From Roseinatronobacter thiooxidans (GTDB lineage Bacteria > Pseudomonadota > Alphaproteobacteria > Rhodobacterales > Rhodobacteraceae), in contig NZ_MEHT01000004.1 of the NCBI RefSeq assembly GCF_001870675.1, positions 1 to 64,000 of the forward strand: DNA of 64,000 nucleotides. Direction: 5' to 3'. Positions 57,822 to 64,000 of the stretch are shown piece by piece. The notes beneath the pieces are model-generated. The model was not told where the DNA came from. It did not search any database and was given only the letters and a program-made list of their open reading frames with translations. The position numbers and the translations under genes were made by a program. The stretch's first letter is position 1, and every line of letters starts with the position of its first letter.

Positions 57822-58621
57822 TCATGAATAACTTGCAGCGACGGACGCTCGTCCAGAAACGGAATATGCCCGCGCCCCGGCACTTCGGCGAACAGCATAT
57901 CGGGGCGCAAGTGCTGCATCTCGGCGGCGGTTGCCGCACTCAGCAGGTTGGAATTGGCCCCACGGATCAGCGCCAAGGGCATCCCCGCACAGGCTGCGAA
58001 CATGGGCCACAGGTCGCCCCCGCCCCCCTCCATCGCGGCCAGAAAGGCCTCGCGCAAGGCGGGGTCGTAGTTCAACTCCAGCCCCTGATCGGTTGCAATG
58101 AAATGCCGCCGCGCTTCTTGCAGCCATCGCCCCTCGGGCACATCAGAGAATTCGGGAAAAGCGCGTTCAAGCGCGATGGCCGCCTGTGCATGCGTGCGCG
58201 CAGACGGGGTCTGGCCAATATAATCGGAAATCCGCGCCAGCCCCTCTGCCTCTATCACGGGCCCCACATCATTCAGGCACAGGCCCCGCACCCTCTCGCG
58301 CGCCACCGCCGCCAGATACATGCCAATGATCCCCCCGCGCGAGGTTCCCAGAATGGCCACCTGATCCAGCCCCAGATGGTCCAGCAGCGCCACAACATCT
58401 GCGCCTTCCTGCACCACCGTATAGCTGTCCGCGCCGGTCCAGTCCGAGCGCCCGCGCCCGCGATAATCCAGCCGGATCAATCGAAGGGGCGGCAGATGGG
58501 GGGCCAGATAGTCGAAATCAGACCCGTTGCGCGTCAGTCCCGACAGGCATAGCAGCGCGCGGCCATGCCCTTCATCTGTATAATGCAGCTTCGCCCCGTC
58601 CGGAGTTGTGAAATACGGCAT
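57800..58621 (-). CDS. Alpha/beta hydrolase
   Basis: This 273-residue hydrolase starts MPYFTTPDGAKLHYTDEG, with oxyanion segment LLCLSGLTRNGSDFDYL, the nucleophile elbow AILGTSRGGIIGMYL and His in VPGRGHIPFLDERPS. The family includes esterases and C-C hydrolases; no substrate can be named. It is the first gene of the three-gene operon, overlapping the dehydratase by 22 bases. The ATG at 58621 is preferred over 58666 because it gives the usual start. Confidence 0.82.
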   Translation of the reverse strand: MPYFTTPDGAKLHYTDEGHGRALLCLSGLTRNGSDFDYLAPHLPPLRLIRLDYRGRGRSDWTGADSYTVVQEGADVVALLDHLGLDQVAILGTSRGGIIGMYLAAVARERVRGLCLNDVGPVIEAEGLARISDYIGQTPSARTHAQAAIALERAFPEFSDVPEGRWLQEARRHFIATDQGLELNYDPALREAFLAAMEGGGGDLWPMFAACAGMPLALIRGANSNLLSAATAAEMQHLRPDMLFAEVPGRGHIPFLDERPSLQVIHEWLGNCL

Positions 58622-58689
58622 GGTCCTGCCCCCTGCTGATCGTGCCTGCAAGAAGTGACACGCCAAGGATGAAAGGAAAACCCTTCCTT

Positions 58690-58712
58690 CATTTTCTTGC
58701 TAAAAAATACTC
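58690..58712 (+). repeat. Recurrent intergenic motif, copy b
   Basis: This copy begins CATTTTCTTGCT and ends AAATACTC with one extra A in the middle. It lies between the hydrolase operon and hisD, both on the minus strand. Confidence 0.7.
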
Positions 58713-58742
58713 AACGACGCGCCGCCTGCCGCATGTGCGCCG

Positions 58743-60044
58743 TTAGCGGTTCAGGCGCTCCAGCCTTGCGCGCACACTCAGCCCATGCGCCTCCAGGCTC
58801 TCGGAGATGGCAAGCTGTTCGGCCGCAGGGCCGATGGCTGCCAGTGCCTCTGGGGTCATGCGCGCAAGGGTTGTGCGCTTCATGAAATCCAGAACCGACA
58901 GGCCAGAGGAGAACCGCGCCGAGCGCGCAGTGGGCAGCACATGGTTGGGGCCGCCGACATAATCGCCAATCGCCTCGGGCGTCCAATGGCCCAGAAACAC
59001 GGCGCCCGCGTGGCGGATCTGGCCCAGCAGCGCTTCGGGGTCGGCCACGCAAAGTTCCAGATGTTCGGGTGCGATCCGGTCTGACAGCGCGGCGGCCTCG
59101 GCCAGATCGCGCACAAGAATCACCGCGCCGTAATCGCGCCAGCTTGCCCCCGCAATCGCGCGGCGCTCCAATGTCTCAAGGCGTTTGTCCACGGCCTGCA
59201 TGACCGCGCGGCCAAATGCTTCATCCGTGGTGATCAGCACCGATTGCGCGCTTTCGTCATGTTCGGCCTGCGACAGCAAGTCCAGCGAGATCCAGTCTGG
59301 GTCGTTGTCGCTGTCTGCGATGACCAGTATCTCTGACGGGCCTGCGATCATGTCGATCCCGACACGGCCAAAGACGCGGCGCTTGGCCGCAGCGACATAG
59401 GCATTTCCGGGGCCGGTGATCTTGTCGACCGGCGCGATTGTTTCTGTGCCATAGGCCATTGCGGCCACAGCCTGCGCGCCGCCAATGCGGTAGACCTTTT
59501 CGACGCCGGACAATCTTGCCGCCAGCAGCACCAGCGGGTTGACCACCCCGCCCGGCGTGGGGGCGCAGATCACAAGCCGCTCGACCCCTGCGACCTGCGC
59601 GGGAATCGCGTTCATCAGCACCGAAGACGGGTAGCTTGCCAGCCCCCCCGGCACATACAGCCCCGCCGCGCCCACCGGCCCCCAGCGCCAGCCCAGTTCT
59701 GCGCCATATTCATCGTGCCAGCGCTTGTCTTCGGGGCGCTGGCGGGCGTGATAGGCGCGGATGCGGGCGGCGGCCAGTTCCAGTGCGGCGCGCTCATGCT
59801 CGGGGACGCGGGCGCATTCGGCGTCAATCTCGTCTTCAGAAAAGGCCAGCGTGTCCGGCGTCAGCTGCAGGCGATCGAACTTCAGGGTCAGGTCAATTAC
59901 GGCGGCGTCACCGCGCGCGCGCACATCTGCAATGATGGCCGCGACCGTGTCATCCACATCGACGGCATCTTCGCGCTTGGCCCCAAGCAATGCGGCAAAG
60001 CCCGCGTTGAAGCTGGCATCACGACTGTCAAGAAACACGGGCAT
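58743..60044 (-). CDS. hisD: Histidinol dehydrogenase
   Basis: This 433-residue zinc enzyme makes histidine from histidinol in two NAD-linked steps. Family segments are YVPGGLASYPSSVLMNAIPA, KITGPGNAYVAAAKRRVFG and IDMIAGPSEILVIAD, then GPNHVLPTARSARFSSGLSV with the catalytic His. It starts directly after the DUF2948 stop. Confidence 0.96.
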   Translation of the reverse strand: MPVFLDSRDASFNAGFAALLGAKREDAVDVDDTVAAIIADVRARGDAAVIDLTLKFDRLQLTPDTLAFSEDEIDAECARVPEHERAALELAAARIRAYHARQRPEDKRWHDEYGAELGWRWGPVGAAGLYVPGGLASYPSSVLMNAIPAQVAGVERLVICAPTPGGVVNPLVLLAARLSGVEKVYRIGGAQAVAAMAYGTETIAPVDKITGPGNAYVAAAKRRVFGRVGIDMIAGPSEILVIADSDNDPDWISLDLLSQAEHDESAQSVLITTDEAFGRAVMQAVDKRLETLERRAIAGASWRDYGAVILVRDLAEAAALSDRIAPEHLELCVADPEALLGQIRHAGAVFLGHWTPEAIGDYVGGPNHVLPTARSARFSSGLSVLDFMKRTTLARMTPEALAAIGPAAEQLAISESLEAHGLSVRARLERLNR

Positions 60045-60530
60045 TCAGCTGTCCTTATCCAACGGGTGTTCAGGGGCCTTGCGCGAGGGCGCGCGGTAGG
60101 GCCGCGTGACGTCAGATAGTGCGACATCGAGACATTCCACCTCCAGCCGGATTTCGCCATCTCCGGCAAGGATCAGCGACAGATGGCCTGCACCATCTGC
60201 GCTGGCCCGAAACTCCAGCGCCAGCAGCGACAGGATCAGGTCTGCATCCGCGCGGTCAAAGCCTGTGGTTGCCGCACCCATCACGTCATTGACCAAAAGC
60301 ACCGATTGCACGCGCTCGAAATCGCCGCCCCGCTCTGCGCGCGGGCGGTCTTCCCAGCGGAAGCGGTTGATCAGCAGTGCAAAGCGGCGGCGCTTGCGGT
60401 CAAAGGTCATTTCGGGGGTGGGGAAAACCGCATCCTGCACCAGCGCCGAGATCACCTTCAGATCATCGGCATCCAGCGCTTGCAGGCGCAGCGGGCGTTC
60501 GGCCCCATCCTCGAAACGTGCATCAGTCAT
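60045..60530 (-). CDS. DUF2948 family protein
   Basis: This 161-residue protein is of the DUF2948 kind found between murA and hisD in many Rhodobacterales. It shows [36 protein letters not shown] and a C-terminal [20 protein letters not shown]. No catalytic motif, signal or membrane helix is seen. It overlaps the murA stop by four bases. Function unknown. Confidence 0.85.
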   Translation of the reverse strand: MTDARFEDGAERPLRLQALDADDLKVISALVQDAVFPTPEMTFDRKRRRFALLINRFRWEDRPRAERGGDFERVQSVLLVNDVMGAATTGFDRADADLILSLLALEFRASADGAGHLSLILAGDGEIRLEVECLDVALSDVTRPYRAPSRKAPEHPLDKDS

Positions 60531-61795
60531 GTGTGCTTGATCCGTTCTATTCTGGCCCCGCAGGCGCCCAGCTTGTCTTCAACATGCTCATATCCGCGAT
60601 CAAGATGATAGACTCGGCTCACCACTGTTTCACCTTCCGAGGCAAGGGCGGCAAGGATCAGCGACACAGATGCCCGCAAATCGGTGGCCATGACGGGCGC
60701 GCCCCGCAGCTTGGGCACACCAGTCACAGTTGCGGTGCCGCCATGCACCTCAATCTGCGCACCCATGCGCGTCAGTTCCGGCGCATGCATAAAGCGGTTC
60801 TCGAAAATATGCTCTTCCAGCACCGACACACCATCGGCGGTGCACATGGCGGCCATGAATTGCGCCTGCAAATCGGTCGGAAAACCGGGGAAAGGTTCGG
60901 TGGACACATTGACAGGGCGCAGCCGGTCAGAGTTGCGCGTCACGCGCAAGCCGCGCGCCGTTTCTGTCACCTCGACACCGGCCTCTTGCAGCTTGTCGGC
61001 GAAAGCCTGCACCAGATCCAGCCGCCCGCCCAGACATTCGACCGACCCGCCCGCGATGGCAGGGGCCAGCATATAGGTGCCCAGCTCGATCCGGTCGGTC
61101 ACCACAGGGTGCGTGGCCCCGCCAAGGCTGGCCACGCCCTGAATGGTGATCGTGCCTGTCCCCTCGCCCTCGATCTGGGCACCCATGCGGCGCAGACATT
61201 GCGCCAGATCGACGATTTCCGGCTCGCGCGCGGCGTTTTCCAGAATGGTTGTGCCCTTCGCCAAAGTGGCCGCCATAAGCGCGTTCTCGGTCGCCCCGAC
61301 CGACACGATGGGAAAGCGGAACCGCGCGCCCTTCAGGCCGCCGGGCGCTTTCGCATGCACATAGCCATCGCGCAGGCTCAACTCTGCGCCCAGCGCCTCA
61401 AGGGCGCGCAAATGCAAATCCACAGGGCGCGCACCGATCGCGCAACCACCGGGCAGCGACACCACAGCATGCCCGTCGCGCGCCAGCATCGGCCCCAGAA
61501 CAAGGATCGAGGCGCGCATCTTGCGCACGATGTCGTAATCCGCGCGGTGCGAGGTCAGGTCATGGCTGGACAGGGCCAGCACCTTGCCATCTTGCAAACT
61601 GGCCACCTCGGCCCCAAGCGAGCCAAGCAGATCGGACATGGTTGCAATATCGGACAGGCGCGGCGCGTTGGTCAGCGTCAGGGGCGCATCTGTCAGCAGC
61701 GTGGCGGGCATCAGGGTCAGGCAGGCATTCTTTGCCCCTGCAATCGGGATCTCCCCTTTCAGCGGGCCGTTTCCAGTAACAACAATCGAATCCAT
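60527..61795 (-). CDS. murA: UDP-N-acetylglucosamine 1-carboxyvinyltransferase
   Basis: This 422-residue enzyme does the first committed step of peptidoglycan synthesis by transferring enolpyruvate to UDP-GlcNAc. The lysine near the start is in [17 protein letters not shown], and the catalytic cysteine loop is [18 protein letters not shown]. The Cys form predicts fosfomycin sensitivity. It heads the murA-DUF2948-hisD operon. Confidence 0.96.
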   Translation of the reverse strand: MDSIVVTGNGPLKGEIPIAGAKNACLTLMPATLLTDAPLTLTNAPRLSDIATMSDLLGSLGAEVASLQDGKVLALSSHDLTSHRADYDIVRKMRASILVLGPMLARDGHAVVSLPGGCAIGARPVDLHLRALEALGAELSLRDGYVHAKAPGGLKGARFRFPIVSVGATENALMAATLAKGTTILENAAREPEIVDLAQCLRRMGAQIEGEGTGTITIQGVASLGGATHPVVTDRIELGTYMLAPAIAGGSVECLGGRLDLVQAFADKLQEAGVEVTETARGLRVTRNSDRLRPVNVSTEPFPGFPTDLQAQFMAAMCTADGVSVLEEHIFENRFMHAPELTRMGAQIEVHGGTATVTGVPKLRGAPVMATDLRASVSLILAALASEGETVVSRVYHLDRGYEHVEDKLGACGARIERIKHT

Positions 61796-61807
61796 CTACT
61801 CTGCCCT

Positions 61808-61972
61808 TCACTCTTTATCTTTTGGCGCGCCATCATCGGGCGCGTCTGTTCTTGCGCGGGACTGCGCCTTGCGCTTGGCGATATTCGCTTTCAGGGCCGC
61901 TTTCAACCGCGCGGCCCGTGCCGCATCGCGGGTTTTTGCTGTCCCTGCCTTATTTGCCTTTGCATCACTCAT
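61808..61972 (-). CDS. Small basic Lys/Ala-rich protein
   Basis: This 54-residue protein starts MSDAKANKAGTAKTRDAARA and is nearly half Ala, Lys and Arg, ending in an acidic tail. It is predicted to be one helix that could bind nucleic acid. The ATG at 61972 follows GAGGGGG; the longer frame reaches into the tRNA region and is not real. It lies 12 bases before murA on the same strand. Similar short proteins occur upstream of murA in relatives, but no function is known to me. Confidence 0.65.
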   Translation of the reverse strand: MSDAKANKAGTAKTRDAARAARLKAALKANIAKRKAQSRARTDAPDDGAPKDKE

Positions 61973-62068
61973 GCCCCCTCGTAACGCAAGTTTCAAAAAC
62001 CGTCCAGATAAGGGTTGCACAGCGCGAAAATTCCGACTACCTAGCCGCGGCAAGCGCCGGTTGGCCAT

Positions 62069-62143
62069 GCTGTGGTAGCTCAGTGGCAGAGCACACCCTT
62101 GGTAAGGGTGAGGTCGAGAGTTCAATCCTCTCTCACAGCACCA
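62069..62143 (+). tRNA. tRNA-Thr (GGT anticodon)
   Basis: The acceptor arm GCTGTGG pairs with the 3' end before ACCA, the D-arm is GCTCAGTGGCAGAGC, the anticodon stem ACCC/GGGT surrounds loop TTGGTAA with GGT at 62101-62103, and the T-arm is GAGAGTTCAATCCTCTC. CCA is encoded. The gene is followed by a T-run and then an integrase gene, so its 3' end is a likely attachment site. Confidence 0.96.
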
Positions 62144-62199
62144 TCTTTTTCCCTTTAATAGCAAAAAGATAGGCAATATTAGTGGGTTGGATGATGCTC

Positions 62200-62224
62200 G
62201 GTTCTACACCGAGGTTCTACACCG
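62200..62224 (+). repeat. Tandem 12-base repeat before the integrase start
   Basis: GGTTCTACACCG occurs at 62200-62211 and again at 62213-62224, one base apart. It could be a slippage product or an arm-type site for the recombinase. Confidence 0.5.
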
Positions 62225-62238
62225 CTATGGTTTTACAC

Positions 62239-63762
62239 ATGTCTCGACCAGTCAAAAACTCCAAGACCGGCGTATTCTATTTCCGCCAAAAAACCCCCGC
62301 CGATCTGCGTCGGACTTTCGGGAAGGCAGAGGTGAGCTGGTCACTCAACACGAAAGATGAGGCCGAAGCCAAGACGCGGCATGCCGAGGCGTTCCAGAAG
62401 CAGGCGCGCGTCTGGCAGGCTTTGCGGGCAAAACCGGAGCCCATTCCACACAAGAAGATCATGACCATGGCGGGAGGTTTCTACAGAACCCTCGTCGCTT
62501 CAGTCGAAGATGAACCCGGTGAGCCCTCAATGTGGACGACAATGCTCGACAAGTTCGACAAAAACCAGTTGACAGATCAAGTTATCGAAAAATGGTTTGG
62601 CCCCGAAGCTGATCGCTTGCTCCTCGAAGAAGGCCTTTCAACCGATACCTACAGTCATAATCGGTTATGTGCAGCCTTGCATGATGTCTGGCTGCAATGG
62701 TCGGAATTCCAACTGAAGCGCTCACAGGGCGATTACAGCCCCGACCAAAAGGCGGACCGGTTCCCCCTCTCTCAGCACCCGAGGGCTGCCTCCAAGGCAC
62801 CTTTAAAGGCTCCTGAAGAGGTGACAATCACATCCTTGTTCGAGCTGTGGGAACGAGATCACCTTGCAAACGACAAGCCGCAGAAAACGGCAGATGACTT
62901 CCGACAGAAAATCAACGATCTGAAAGCCTTTCTCGGACACGATGATGCCCTGCGCACCACGGGGGAGAACATAGCAGATTGGTGCGACCACCTTCGCCAT
63001 GAAAAGGAGTTTGCCCCCAAGACCGTCAGGGACAAATATCTAGCAGCCGCAAAGTCCGTGTTTAACGCGGGCACTGGCAGGCGAAAGCTTGCAACGAACC
63101 CGACAGATGGCGTGAAGGTCTCGGTTCCAAAAACCAAGAAGACCCGATCTAAGGGTTTCACAGATGACGAGGCCAGCGCCATCCTTGCCGCTACACTTTG
63201 TGACCCGTCCACCTTTGGGGCGATGGAAGAACGCAACAAAATGGCAATTCGCTGGGTGCCATGGATATGTGCCTTTTCGGGGGCACGCATCAGCGAGATT
63301 ACCCAGATGCGCCGCGAAGACCTGCTCGAGGATTACGGAATAGCCTGCATTCGCATCACCCCTGAAGCTGGCTCTGTTAAAACCGGGAACTACCGCATTG
63401 TCCCTTTGCATCCGCAGTTGATTGCGATGGGTTTGCTAGAATTCATCCAGTCACAACCCGATGGACCCATTTTCTACTCCCCAAAGAAGGCTGATGAGAA
63501 TTCTGGCACGAGAGCAAAGAACGCAGGCAAAAAGATCGGGCAATGGGTGCGAGGCGTTGCAGGCGTTACTGACTTACGCGTCTGGCCAAACCATGGATGG
63601 CGTCACAGGTTCAAGACACTGGCACGTGATTTCGACATCGACACAGAATATAGTAACGCTATCACCGGGCATGAAGATGGCAGGGTGAGTACAGACTATG
63701 GCGAAACGACTGTCAAAGCCCTTTGGCGGGAAATACAGAAGCTGCCGCATTATGACGTTTAG
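62239..63762 (+). CDS. Tyrosine recombinase (integrase) next to tRNA-Thr
   Basis: This protein of about 507 residues starts MSRPVKNSKTGVFYFRQKTP, the N-terminal domain of phage/island integrases. A SAM-like core-binding domain lies at about 200-290 (ENIADWCDHLRHEKEF). The catalytic residues are Arg in SGARISEITQMR, His and Arg in HGWRHRFKTL, His in ITGHEDGR and a Tyr in STDYGETTV. An earlier ATG at 62227 with a distant GAGG is possible. Base composition is lower in GC than neighbours. It probably integrates an element into the tRNA-Thr 3' end. Confidence 0.9.
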   Translation: MSRPVKNSKTGVFYFRQKTPADLRRTFGKAEVSWSLNTKDEAEAKTRHAEAFQKQARVWQALRAKPEPIPHKKIMTMAGGFYRTLVASVEDEPGEPSMWTTMLDKFDKNQLTDQVIEKWFGPEADRLLLEEGLSTDTYSHNRLCAALHDVWLQWSEFQLKRSQGDYSPDQKADRFPLSQHPRAASKAPLKAPEEVTITSLFELWERDHLANDKPQKTADDFRQKINDLKAFLGHDDALRTTGENIADWCDHLRHEKEFAPKTVRDKYLAAAKSVFNAGTGRRKLATNPTDGVKVSVPKTKKTRSKGFTDDEASAILAATLCDPSTFGAMEERNKMAIRWVPWICAFSGARISEITQMRREDLLEDYGIACIRITPEAGSVKTGNYRIVPLHPQLIAMGLLEFIQSQPDGPIFYSPKKADENSGTRAKNAGKKIGQWVRGVAGVTDLRVWPNHGWRHRFKTLARDFDIDTEYSNAITGHEDGRVSTDYGETTVKALWREIQKLPHYDV

Positions 63763-63849
63763 TGACGAGTAGCTGCTTGAGGCTAGTGCTCTGCACCCTC
63801 CCGCATTATACGCAATCACAATAGGTTCAGGGTTGGGGGCTACAAGAAG

Positions 63850-64000
63850 CTAGACACGGCGATTGAGCGCACGCTTGAGAATATCCAAATCTGCCTCAGC
63901 CAAGGCCTCCGTTTCTCGCGCGAAAATGAAATCTTTAGCACGCTGTTTGGTCATATGTGTAGAATCCAAACTCATAGTCTCAATCGTCCAAGTTCCTCGG
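63850..64000 (-). CDS. Partial open frame at the right edge
   Basis: On the minus strand the frame reads MSLDSTHMTKQRAKDF from an ATG at 63975 to a TAG at 63850-63852, ending LDILKRALNRRV. The frame stays open to the window edge (RGTWTIET precedes the ATG), so this may be the end of a longer gene. The 41 codons after the ATG are charged and helical; no family is recognised. Its place beyond the integrase makes it a likely cargo gene of the element. Confidence 0.4.
   Translation of the reverse strand, partial: RGTWTIETMSLDSTHMTKQRAKDFIFARETEALAEADLDILKRALNRRV

Noticed and set aside
60377-61984. 535-codon plus-strand frame opposite murA
   Set aside because: murA is complete on the minus strand with its catalytic cysteine loop; the opposite frame is His/Gln/Arg-rich noise.

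Overview
The window is a high-GC chromosomal segment that looks like a member of the Rhodobacterales (Alphaproteobacteria). Grounds are the Paracoccus-like sox gene order, the hisS-hisZ-hisG and murA-DUF2948-hisD arrangements, the dnaX-ybaB-recR cluster and the overall protein flavour. A sulfur-oxidising Roseinatronobacter/Paracoccus relative would fit, but the genus is inference. No phage structural genes, rRNA operon or CRISPR array is visible.

Left end (1-9 kb) is accessory. An arsenic operon (arsR-acr3-arsH) is broken: arsH is cut near codon 70 and joined in frame to the tail of an IS21-type IstA transposase, and an IS630-type transposase remnant follows. Next come two tandemly duplicated genes for small proteins with a Flp-pilin-like N-terminus (GAVTVDW in place of GxxxxEY) and unrelated C-termini. 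They sit downstream of, and on the same strand as, a type I secretion operon (tolC-like, ABC ATPase, hlyD-like). A third, much larger protein with the same N-terminus and about nine 49-residue repeats lies at 25.9-27.5 kb. This three-member family is the most novel-looking content of the window.

The 9-25.9 kb block is mostly housekeeping: tRNA-Glu, recJ, glpX, hom, a membrane-anchored TlpA-like protein, a BASS transporter, an acyl-CoA ligase, a hydroxypyruvate-isomerase-like protein and gyrB. It also holds a compact overlapping set (speA, carboxynorspermidine synthase, nspC, speB) predicted to take arginine to agmatine, putrescine and spermidine through the carboxyspermidine route.

The 27.7-40.1 kb block is a complete thiosulfate-oxidation locus: a YeeE/YedE (SoxT-like) transporter, soxR and soxS on the minus strand, then soxVW and soxXYZABCDEF on the plus strand. 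Rho-independent terminators sit between soxW and soxX and after soxF. AT-rich inverted repeats in the soxS/soxV and soxW/soxX gaps are candidate SoxR operators.

The 40.1-51 kb block has a fused membrane/spermidine-synthase-like protein, a DMT transporter, separate MnmD and MnmC2-like genes, a translationally coupled P450 plus membrane-embedded GHSSG hydrolase pair, and hisS-hisZ-hisG. Two copies of a roughly 170-bp intergenic repeat (91% identical) occur here.

The 51-62 kb block is housekeeping: dnaB (with a consensus DnaA box upstream), a FosA-like glutathione transferase, dnaX-ybaB-recR, a three-gene hydrolase/PLP-dehydratase operon, and murA-DUF2948-hisD. A short conserved intergenic motif (CATTTTCTTGC...AAATACTC) occurs four times across the window. 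At the right end a tRNA-Thr is followed at once by a tyrosine recombinase, the usual left edge of an integrated element whose body lies outside the window.
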